Assembly (NCBI GenBank): GCA_903813345.2
Contig: CAIIXF020000007.1
Span: 13,934,714-13,998,713, forward strand
Direction: 5' to 3'
DNA: 64,000 nt
Origin: Owenia fusiformis
Lineage: Eukaryota > Annelida > Polychaeta > Sabellida > Oweniidae
The notes under the pieces are model-generated. The model did no database searches. It was not told where the DNA came from and was given only the letters and a program-made list of their open reading frames with translations. Within the stretch, counting starts at the first letter, position 1, and every line of letters starts with the position of its first letter. This document shows positions 37,828 to 48,500 of the stretch, in pieces. Position numbers and translations under genes: made by a program.

Positions 37828-39247
37828 CTAGTATACTAATGAAGGTCCTGAAACATTAATTATAGCAATCAATAACACATAAAGAATAGCTACATCTTTG
37901 TTAAAGTTTATACTGGTAGTTTGAAGTTATTTTTTATATTTTCCAGTCATCTTCCCTAATAAATGGGGTAGGGGAGATTTGAAAGCTCTAATATGAACAT
38001 TGTTTGTCCACTATACATTTTCAGTACCTTAAATGGAATAAGACATGTACAAGAACAGATTTAATCAAAAATGCATCAACCAGTCAGCATAAAACTCAAG
38101 ATATGAGGATCTATATGTTACTGCTGAAAGCAGCATTGATTAAAAAATGCCAAGTTTTGTCCTTAAATGTCTCATTTCTAGCCACTTGAATACCAATAAA
38201 AGTTCTGAAAAATCTTAAAAACATTAAATAACACATAATATTGATATAGAATAGCTACAACTTTATGAAAGTCTATAATTTTAAGTTATTCTATTTTTTC
38301 ATATTTCTCGTTTATTTTTCATAATTGATGGGGTAGGGGAGATTTGAAAGCTCTAATATGAACATTGGTTGTCCACTATACATTTTCTATACCTTAAATG
38401 GAAGAAGACATGCACAAGAACAGATTTGATTGAAAATGCAACAATCAGACAGCATAAAACTCAAGATATGAGGAACTATATGTTACTGCTGAAAGCGAAA
38501 ATGATAAAAAAAATGCCAAGTTTTGTCCTTAAATGTCTCATTTTTAGCCACTTGAATACCAATAAAAGTTCTGAAAAATCTTAAAAACATTAAATAACAC
38601 ATAATATTGACATAGAATAGCTACAACTTTGTTAAAATTTATAATTTCAAGTTATTTTATTTTTTCATATTTTTCGGTAACTTTCCATAATAAATGGGGT
38701 AGGGGAGATCTGAAAGCTCTCATACGAACATTGGTTGTCCACTATACATTTTCTATACCTTAAATGGAAGAACACATGTACAAGCACAGATTTAATCAAA
38801 AATGCAACAACCAGTCAGCATTAAACTCGAGATATAAGGAACTATGTATTAATCCTGAAAGCGAAAATGATTAAAAATGCCAAATTTTGTCCTTAAATGT
38901 CACATTTCTAGACACAAGTATGCTAATGAAGGTCTTGAAACATCTGAGAAACCTAACATAGCACAAAATATTGATATAGAATAGCTACAACTTTGTTTGA
39001 GTTGAACATTTTGACTTCTTGTAGTTTCCATTTTTAGCCAATTTTTTCTAAAAAATTCAAGGTATGTCTTCTTCGGACCAGTATTTAGATATGTTCGCAA
39101 GAGTTATATGCTTCGCAGGCGAAATTCTTTATGCAGAACACCCTAATAGAATACAAAATACACAGAAATTCCATCCAGCTCATAAAGTCATTTTTTCCTT
39201 AACGGAGCCTCTTAGAAAATTTTCCACCCCGAGTAAATGTGCTCACC

Positions 39248-40171
39248 CTATAATTCAATCTCAAGCATGTAGAATGATTTCAATTTTGAAATTTCATTTT
39301 CAATAGATGCATAATTAGAAATACGCTTTGACAAGGGTAGCGTTCCTTGTTTCTTGAACTCCACTTTAAATTGTTTTGAGTCATATTGTTCGAATCCTAA
39401 AAAATCATACACTTTCTGAACCTCCTTGAATGGATCTGACGACAAATCCACGTATTTTAAAACGTATGTATCGTTATAACCTTTCAATGTTTTCAAAGCG
39501 TCGCTCCATCTTTTCTTTGTCTCTAGGACAAATGCTTTAAATTGCTCAATATCGAAAACAAGCCTTGAACTGTTGGGTTTTAGTTTCATTTTTGAATTCC
39601 AAGCTTGGTTTTGCATTGCCACTTTGAAGCTGACGAATTGTTCTAGAATGTTCTGTCGATATAGAATTATGATCGCCGGCCTGTCCAGGAGATCTATAAA
39701 CTCAGCTAGAGAAGTGTTCCATGTTTTTACATCAACGCAAAATAGTTTGAATCCAGTTGTGATGTTTTGAGAGTTTTTACTCAATTTAGCTTTGACGTAT
39801 TTGAACGCTTCATTTGAAGAATGTATTGTTACATGTTCACGTTTTAAGTTATGACTCTGTAAGAGTTCGAAATGGTCTCTTACACTTGGGTGTTGCTTTA
39901 ACAAACTGACAAACAACGTGGATCCACTACGAGGTTCTGTCAAAGTAATATAATGTTTGTATCTCAAAGAATCAACAGTGATGTATTTTTCCTTTTTTTC
40001 ACCAGGATTGATCGAACGCCGTGTAGAGCAAAACGTTTGATTGTACGGGTCTTCATATTTTCCAAAAGTATTGTATCCTTGAGTAATTTTAAAATATAGT
40101 ACTAAATATAAAACTATTCCAGAAACTCCGAATAATGTTAGATAAATAATGTTTTTGTTATAACCAGCCAT
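39248..40171 (-). CDS. Golgi-type membrane sulfotransferase, intronless
   Basis: A complete 307-residue type II membrane protein: short basic N-terminus, transmembrane anchor at about residues 8-27, then a luminal catalytic domain. The 5'-phosphosulfate-binding loop reads EPRSGSTLFVSLL (79-91). The 3'-phosphate-binding segment follows IIILYRQNILEQFVS, with R172 and S181 in the expected places. N-glycosylation sequons occur at N44, N136, N152 and N200. Enzymes of this fold transfer sulfate from PAPS to carbohydrate or other acceptors; the acceptor cannot be predicted. A single exon and about 300 residues fit carbohydrate or Stf0-like sulfotransferases. The stop codon lies 11 bp from a foldback transposon end, so the 3'UTR probably runs into that element. 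Confidence 0.85.
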   Translation of the reverse strand: MAGYNKNIIYLTLFGVSGIVLYLVLYFKITQGYNTFGKYEDPYNQTFCSTRRSINPGEKKEKYITVDSLRYKHYITLTEPRSGSTLFVSLLKQHPSVRDHFELLQSHNLKREHVTIHSSNEAFKYVKAKLSKNSQNITTGFKLFCVDVKTWNTSLAEFIDLLDRPAIIILYRQNILEQFVSFKVAMQNQAWNSKMKLKPNSSRLVFDIEQFKAFVLETKKRWSDALKTLKGYNDTYVLKYVDLSSDPFKEVQKVYDFLGFEQYDSKQFKVEFKKQGTLPLSKRISNYASIENEISKLKSFYMLEIEL

Positions 40172-42177
40172 TGTTCCATGTAGTAGTTTTGTGGACTATT
40201 TCGACTAGGTGTAGTATAATTGTGAAGTGTATCATTGACCGTAGGTGAACTTATGCAGTAAGGGGTTCGTTGTGCAAACCAATTAAATTAAACTATGAAT
40301 TTTAATGTCATTGTACAAGCCTCTTAACTTTGTTTCTCCGCTTGATGACTTTTTTTATTGGATTTTATTTGAGTTATTTGCATATTGACAGGACGTACCA
40401 GTAGTATTTCAATAAAGGTGAGTCAATGTTAACCTTTTGGCAAAAATAACATAACAGACGTGTTTACAATGTTTCTACATACAGGTTAGTGAATAATTAC
40501 ATATAAACATAAATAACTATGATCTTGCAGTCAAAACGAAAAAATCCTACATTTCTACGGCGTTCATTTTGATTTTTTGCATAAAACTGTCAACCAATAA
40601 ACATCTTTTGAAATTTGCTAGCATTCGAGTTATCTTCCGGATAGACGCATGGGATGGAGGAACTAACGGACTGCCTGACGGAGGGATCGCTTCACTATAT
40701 CCCTACCGAACTTCGTTCGTTGGGATAATGACATATCATTACGTATACTGTGGAAGGTATACGTGGCTGACACATTAGCCTTTGGGCTCGCCGTTCCACG
40801 TCACTATTGAGCATTCTTCAAAACTCTATACTAGGTCGGCATGCACAAAAGAGGAATGGAAAAGTTGATTCTTATTTAGACATCACATTACAGCAGATCC
40901 CATAATAATTGAATACGTTCAAAATTTTGTATTCTTTTCATTAGTTATTACCAAAATCGATATCCGTGTGAATTTCAAATACTGTAATAATATTGAGAAA
41001 TCCTCTGGGTCTCCCAGTCGGTCGGAATCAAGACATCCGATCGGAAATTATTTTTTATGCTTTCCAGTAATGAACTGCCAGAACGAATGATCATTCAAAT
41101 TTTGGAAATTTGCCGTCTATTCAACCTCTTAATAGCCAACCCAACAACTAAATAACTCAACTGCTGGAAACCAAGCACCTGGACAACTCAACCTTTAGAC
41201 AACTCGACCCCTTAAATATCCATCCCCTGGACAACTTAGACTTTTAAAGTGTATCAACATCATTGGATTTAATTTCTTTGCGAGTAAGTCTAAGTTACTA
41301 AGTTTCTTGCTGTTTCTAACACACTTTAACTCATTCCCTTTGGATCATGCGCTAATAATATTCAATTAAATTGAAGTGTTTACAGCGAACACTCAATAAA
41401 TCATTTTTTGCCAACTTTTAAGTTTTTGAATTGCTTATTCCCGAACAGTAAGTACTGAGGAAGCAAACTTTTAATTCAATCCTAGGTTTGTTGTATATTC
41501 TCCGGGTCTATCTATCACAAAACACATGGGACGTCATATTTTTCCTCGATGCACTTGTTTCAGGACAGTCTTGAAGTCATTAATATAGTGCCATCCTAGA
41601 TAATATTCCGATGTATTATTCATCCAATATCTATTCTAATCAACTGTAAAAAGTAGTTCAGTTATCTTTCATCTTGCAGAACCTAAGACTAACATAATAT
41701 ATGATGGTCCCAGGCAGAACTAAAACTGATTCATGTAAATATGACAAAAAGCCGAGATAATAAACAATAACTCGATCAGAGCATTCAATTTATAAGTGTG
41801 AAATTATCACAAATAACCTAAATAACATCAAGGTCTCATGTTCTTATAATTGAGGATCACTTCTCACTTGACTGGAGCGATAGACAGCTTTTTTTACATA
41901 TATTCTAACAAATGGACTGTTTGAGGATTATTTGCACTACTTTTGAAAAGCGGGCACTCCCATTTGTTTTGACATTTCTGTATCTAAATCTTTAAGATCT
42001 TTAATGAATGTACACATATATACGTTTAAAATAAGATTTTAAGGGACGCATTTTTTGTTATCTATTCTTTGAAAAGGCAATGTGACTTTTGCCCATTGAT
42101 GTAGAAGTCAACCTTAATTGAAATTCTTTTGAAACATTTCTCAATTATTTGTCTCTTAACGTTTACATTTGTCAACG
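40172..42177. other. Intergenic spacer between sulfotransferase and large gene
   Basis: Holds the 5' side of the sulfotransferase and the 3' flank of the large gene. Near 41150-41240 there is a degenerate ~22-bp repeat around 'ggacaactcaacc' and 'agacaactcgacc'. At 40640-40745 a dispersed-repeat end ('ccgaacttcgttcgttggg') recurs from 14310 and 44500. No other gene seen. Confidence 0.45.
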
Positions 42178-42183
42178 TTTATT
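42178..42183 (-). terminator. Candidate poly(A) signal of the large gene
   Basis: AATAAA on the minus strand, about 85 bp downstream of the stop codon of the transmembrane exon. Position and sequence fit a polyadenylation signal; not verified by transcript data. Confidence 0.4.
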
Positions 42184-42267
42184 GCTTGATCAATCAAGTC
42201 TAGAATGGACGTCAATACCCGAGAAATGTTATATATTAATACATATACCAGGTGACAAGATTATCCT

Positions 42268-42536
42268 TTATATCATCATCTTAACATCCCGATTAGGTCC
42301 TTGACGCCCAGATTGGGATCCTCCCCTGAGTGCAGTCTCACTATAGGCAAGAGGGACTCCAGAAGGCATTCTATGTGATTTAACAATATTAATGTAATCG
42401 CCAAAATGTTCTGCCTCCAATTTGATAACTTCATTTTGCTTTCGTCGTTTCTTGGCAATGCAGATTGGAAAAGCGATGGTGCCGATGATCATAACCAACA
42501 CGATGATACACACTGCTACGATGATGCCTTCGTTGC
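42268..42536 (-). CDS. Last coding exon: transmembrane helix and cytoplasmic tail
   Basis: The acceptor 'aatattgtag' joins in phase 1 to the EGF exon, completing an Arg codon. The first residues NEG lead into a hydrophobic stretch of about 25 residues (GIIVAVCIIVLVMIIG onward), followed by the stop-transfer cluster AKKRRKQ. The tail contains GDYINI. YINI fits both a YxxΦ sorting signal and the pYxN pattern bound by Grb2-type SH2 domains (inference). The exon ends with TAA. Confidence 0.85.
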
Positions 42537-45500
42537 CTACAATATTGAAATGTATAATAGTGTAACATCACGAGCATAAAATATAAGTATTGTCGTTTGA
42601 AGAACTATAATATAGGTAAGACTATGTTGACTAACTAGCTGAACAAAACCTATGCCAAAGAAATGCTTTTAAATCCTGAATTTTTTCAGAGAAGCACAAT
42701 GATTGCTCACTAAAAATCAAACATCGTTCGAAGAAATATCGGAAAATGAAGTTTTCGGGAACTTTCGGAACTCTATGGATAGTCTATATCCATATAAATA
42801 AGACAACAACAATAGCGAATCTCATCGGATACCTCTGGCTGAATGGCCGCCTACATGTATCAGTTAAATTGTCATTAAACATTGTAATAATATGCTTCCA
42901 AGTAGTTACATGCAAAGTATTAACAATGATTTTCAGTTGTAGCAAAACGTAGAATAAAACATATGCAAATGGCCGCCGTGTCTTGAAATAGCTGCGCCTA
43001 TTTTTTGAAGGAAAAAGAACAAAATATCATCTGAGACATGTCACTCACACAGTCAACCAAATATGATAAAAACTTTAATTTGGGTCAATACTGAAGTGAA
43101 AATATTACTCGCATAGAAAACAGCATTTGAAGTTCAGAGATCAAAATAAGTAAATTACCACTTTTCACAAAGTGTATGTTTTTAAATAACTCTTGGATTA
43201 AAAGATAGCGCATGGTTGAAAATCCTATCAAAAATGAATGGATAATTAATGCAAACAACAATGCCATCTTTCTATGGCAATTGCTAAAAACATGACATAC
43301 TTAAGTATATATATTGGTAGATTAAAAATGTTTTTTCATGATCTAGTGTCAACTTCGATGTGGTCAGTTTGAGCTATTTTTTGTGTCAAATGAAAGATCA
43401 GGTACTTATTAAATTATTAATCCATTGGAAATACTATGAAGATCAAAAGTGAGACTTCATTTACGCACTTTGTCCCTTTAATTAGCCAAATTGTCAATCA
43501 AAATTTCAACACAATCTCTCTACTCCTTTTTCAATTAAAGCAAAAAACATCGAATAATACACAGAAAATGGCTGCCAATTCTAAAAATGGCTACTCACTA
43601 GCCAAATTGTCGTTATAAATTTCACCAAAATCGCTCCACTGCTTTTCCAGTTACAACAAAACACGTAAGATAACACACCTGAAACGACCGCAATGGTCAT
43701 TCATGATCACTCATTTTCTTATAAAATGTGTTGCTTTGTAACGTATCTTGGTTACCACCATATTTGGCGAGCAATACCTCATTGGTATATAACATATTTT
43801 ACATTCAAAGACAGAGCCATTGCTCCTCTTTGGAGGAAGCCTGTGTTCTTTTGTGTGCACCCGAACACAGATAAACAAGTACATGCCCAAGCCTTTTACA
43901 CCAGTCGTGGACCACTCAATCAAACACCCAGAATTACATAACGCACAAACAAACTTGTCTGAACCGGGAATCGATCCCGGGGCCAAGCGATAGCGGTAAC
44001 TTTGGTTCTTCCACTGAGCCATAGCGGGTGGGCATGCTTCTAGGTAGTGACATATAACATATCAACAAAATCGCTCTACTACTTTTCGAGTTATAGTAAA
44101 AATGTAACACACATAAAAAGTGTCATAAGACAGTGTATCAGCTTTAGGAATATTCGCATATCAAATATACGGCCACCATTTTTCGAGACGGCCACCATTT
44201 TTTTTAAATAATTTCAATTTATCTTAATTTCAACTTTTCAACCTAATCGATATCCTATATATTTTTTGCATTCTAAACATTAATGTTACAGTTTCAGATG
44301 TTGTACCTAATATACTATAAACCTTACCTGACCTTAAAATAGCGACCATGTAGAAACCGGCGGCCATTTTGAAAATCGGCTTTCGATCGGCTGATCCTGT
44401 ACTTTCATGGGGCAACAGCATTTGAGTTATTGTCCGTACGGAAGGATATACTGAACGAGCGGACGTGCGAATGGTCAGAGCCTATCTCTATCACTCCGAA
44501 CTTTGTTCGATGAAATAATGATTTTCAGAAGCTTGAATGGATCCTTCCTAAACGAATCACTTACGTTTTACACATTTTCTACCCGGGTACTGCGGATCAG
44601 GGCTTATATCAAGCATATCATCCGGACATACACATTCAAAAGATCCCATTGTGTTAATACACGAAGCATCTTCATCACATCTCAGTACATCCTCTATCAC
44701 ATCATTGGCGCATTCGTTATAATCTAAGTGAAGAAATGATTAACCTTCATTGCTTGAAATGACACTATTTAAACAAATTCCAGATTTTGTACGTTATTAT
44801 CGATATTCGACCAACCGTTCATCAAAGGAATTACGTAACGTATTGCAGTCATGTACAATACGACATGATATCATGTGCGATACGTACCATTGCATCACAT
44901 GCTTAGAAAAGTTTCAGGGTATATATGGCGAAGTTGTTTTTACAACTCCGCTTGTGTCAGTTAGTACCTCTCGATAATTTAAGTATACTTTTTTGCACAT
45001 CACTCCAGCTGACAAAATTGGAAATCTCAAACTATTTATCAAACCCTATTAATAAGTATGAAACATACAAACATGTATATGCGTGTGTGGATGATAAAAG
45101 GTGAGAGAAGTGAATTTGTAACATACAAACGATGCACTCAAAAGCAATCGCTTACCATCCGCATATTTGATACACCCTGGAGTGAAGGGGAGATTCTCAA
45201 TACCACTACGTGCGGCTTTTACATCAAATCCATGAACCAAATCATTTACAATTACGTTAAAGTCTCTCATGCCAAGTGTTATGTTCGCAGGGAACACCTG
45301 TACTGTCATATTAACGACAATGGATCCTGGTAGGAAATTGCTCAATATCAGTCCAAATTTTAACGTGTTTGCAACACTACTTCCTTTGTCGAAACCTCGC
45401 TGTATCTGAAAAGAAAACGTATACACATCATATACATGAATTCATTTTGGAGAAATATATTCAGTTTTTGATAATAATTTAAAAACTCACCGAGCAGAGT

Positions 45501-48500
45501 GAATCTCGTGCCATTTTCTTATATCTGTCAGAATCGATATTGTTAAGTTGATCATTCCATATTAGGCCAAATAATGTAAACTGCAGTTGGAACAGTCTGT
45601 TCACTAAAAAGCAAGACCAGATGATTGATAATAAAAAGAAATTATTGTGAAAGAGATAAAAAATCGAGAAAATAGCAGATCAACTGAAAATGCACAATGT
45701 GTGCAAAACATTTAATAGATAGCATATCATACTTCTAATTCTTATTGCGAGAGCACTTACCACCAGTGCATCTAAGTTGGCCATTGATACAACCGTTGGA
45801 GCAGCTCTTTGATGTATTCGCACTAGAACTAGTGGTAGTTTTAATACTAGTTGTAGTGTCAAGCTCAGTTGTAGCTGTGGTGTCAAGTTCAGTGGTTACT
45901 AAGCCTTTTGTATTGTCAGATTCAGTGTTTGTTGAAATTTCTGTTGTGTCAAGTTCCGTGGTAGCTAAACCTTCAGTTGTGTCAAGTTCATGATCAGTTG
46001 CAGCTAAGATTTCTAACGATTCTGTGGTATCAAGATCATTGGTTACTAAGCCTTCAAATTCTGTAGTGTCAAGTTCAGTGGTTACTAAGCCTTCTGTAGT
46101 GTCAGGTTTAGAGGTTGAACCTTCTGTTGTATCAGGTTCAATGGTGGCTAAGCCTTCTGTAGTGTCAAGTTCAGTGGTTACTAAGCCTTCTGTGGTGTCA
46201 GGTTTAGTGGTTGAACCTTCTGTTGTATCAGGTTCAGTGGTGGCTGAGCCTTCTGTAGTGTCAAATTCAGTGGTAACTAAGCCTTCTGTAGTGTCAGGTT
46301 CAGTGGTTACTAAGCCTTCTGTAGTGTCAAGTCCGGTGGTTGCTAAGCCTTTTGTAGTGTCAAGTTCAGTTGTTACAAAGTCTTCTGAAGTGTCAGGTTC
46401 AGTGGTTACTAAGCCTTTTGTAGTGTCAGGTTTAGTGGTTGAACCTTCTGTTGTATCAGGTTCAGTGGTTACTAAGCCTCCTGTGGTGTCAGGTTTAGTG
46501 GTTGAACCTTCTTATGTATCAGGTTCAGTGGTGGCTGAGCCTTCTCTAGTGTCAAGTTCAGTGGTTTCTAAGCCTCCTGTGGTGTCAGGTTTAGTGGTTG
46601 AACCTTCTGTTGTATCAGGTTCAGTGGTGGCTAAGCCTTCTGTAGTGTCAAGTTCAGTGGTTACTAAGCCTCCCGTGGTGTCAGTTTTAGTGGTTGAACC
46701 TTCTGTTGTATCAGGTTCAATGGTGGCTAAGCCTTCTGTAGTGTCAAATTCAGTGGTTACTAAGCCTCCTGTGGTGTCAGGTTTAGTGGTTGAACCTTCT
46801 GTTGTATCAGGTTCAATGGTGGCTAAACCTTCTGTAGTGTCAAGTTCAGTGGTTACTAAGCCTCCTGTGGTGTCAGTTTTAGTGGTTGAACCTTCTGTTG
46901 TATCAGGTTCAGTGGTGGCTAAACCAACTGCAATTGGCGTAGTTGGCCTTGATGGTCTTGATGTTGTAGTTGATGCACAGGTAGTAGTAGCTTTAGTAGG
47001 TCTAGAAGATGTTGCCTCTGGTCTGGTAGTGGGGAAGATAGTCCTCGGTTTCATCACTATGGTGGTCGGTGGAGAACTTGACGGAAGAGACCTTGTAGGA
47101 TCTGCAAACATAAACTGTGTTGGACGAAAATGGAATTGATTATATAACATTGAGCTATGCCAGACTTAGCGCGATATTTTTCATAAATGTAAGATATTGC
47201 ATTGGAAAGTGTTTATCAATGGCATTAATTTCACTTACATAGTGAGCACCTCAATCGAATATTCGGTTCTACCACCCACTGCCCATTAAGGGATATGGTC
47301 CATGCAGTTGTCTTCTCTGCGTCAACGACAACATTTCCTGATGTTGCAATAGCTCTGTCACTATTTAGTTGAGGACCAATGATCCATATTTGATAGCGAA
47401 TATAATAGTAAATGTAATAATTATTCGATGTATGCTGATATGATGCCCTGTGGTTCAACAGACCTCCACGGATCACGTATCGACCGTTTGCGAGGGAACG
47501 GACCCCGTTGAAACCGGTCACTTGCAGCTCCCTACAGGAGTTAGCTATAATGATAAAATAGGCACATTTTAAGTATTGAGTGTAGATTTCATGCATAGCT
47601 GGGTAGAGTATGTTTTGACATGTTTAAAACTCTTGACATCCACATCCCTTACGTCTTAACTAATCTATTCCATTTACCAGATGTTAGCGTTAGCATTAAG
47701 AATTGCTGACCCAGTATCCCTACTAATTCCATACACCTAGCTAGATCAGAGACTGAATGCTTGGGCACCTTTTTCTCCATATTTTAATACCACTTCAAGT
47801 TTTTTTGTCACTCGAATTCCTCTAAGACATTTCTGCTTCATTCAAATCTGTATAAGGTCATTTCTGCTTCATTCAAATCTGTATAAGGTCATTTCTGCTT
47901 CATTCAAATCTGTTTAAGGTCATTCAACCTATTGCTAGCTGTGACACTATCGATTTAGGCCTGTATATTGGACTATTGGCATTGCACAACTTCATTTCTA
48001 CAGAATGAACAATGAAGTAAACATTTGGAGGTTAAAATGTTGCAAGTTGTGGTTGGAAGTTGCCAGCTACAGATTAATAGTACAGCTTTAATCTTATGGA
48101 AGCTCTTATTAGGGCATTTTTGGAAATATTAGAAGAGTGGGTTTTAATAACTGAATCAATTGATGACAGAGGGGGAGAAACACCAGGGTTCAAAGATGAC
48201 ATACGCTTATAATGTAAATCTGTATTGAGATGACATCGTTGCTGATTGGTCAAAAGTCGACAAACAAATGACGTCATCAATGGCGGTTTCAAAATTTTCG
48301 AAATACGCTTCGAATAATATTATGTTCATTTCTGGCGTGTTAATCAATATCATAGCTTCTCATTTCACATCAAGATAAAGAAAGGTGTACGGAATATGCC
48401 TATACCAATTAAAACATCCCATCGAAGTGTAGTATTTGATAACTAGCCGATGAAAATTCGAACGAACGAAGGTGGTAAGCAAGAGAGGTAATTATGTCTG

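Larger units (their letters stand above)
33654..39236. mobile_element. 5.6-kb foldback element with 366-bp tandem arms
   Basis: The left end (TTACTCGGGGTGGA at 33654) is mirrored by the right end at 39236. The left arm (33654 to about 35340) and right arm (about 37080-39236) are inverted copies. Each arm contains tandem units of 365-367 bp. The marker 'cctacccc' occurs at 34161, 34528 and 34893, with a variant at 35258. Its complement is centred near 37214, 37969, 38334 and 38700. The 755-bp gap between the first two right-arm markers equals one unit plus a 387-bp insertion (37450-37836). The interior has a degraded minus-strand ORF. The right end lies 11 bp beyond the sulfotransferase stop codon. 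Confidence 0.85.

Noticed and set aside
43711-44022. 103-codon minus-strand frame starting MAQWKNQSYRYRLAPGSIPGS
   Set aside because: The frame is the translation of a tRNA-derived A box / B box sequence, a familiar false ORF of SINEs.
45049-45426. Plus-strand frame 45058-45333 opposite the SEA exon
   Set aside because: Shadow of the SEA coding exon; no independent start, splice or motif evidence.
46024-47139. 371-codon plus-strand open frame (VVSSSVVTKP-type repeats)
   Set aside because: It is the complement of the Thr-rich mucin repeat. The minus-strand frame has splice sites in phase with neighbouring domain exons; the plus-strand frame has none and reads as low-complexity.
47820-47940. 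Possible CRISPR-like array from evenly spaced repeats
   Set aside because: The 31-bp units are contiguous with no spacers and the genome is eukaryotic; it is a simple tandem repeat.
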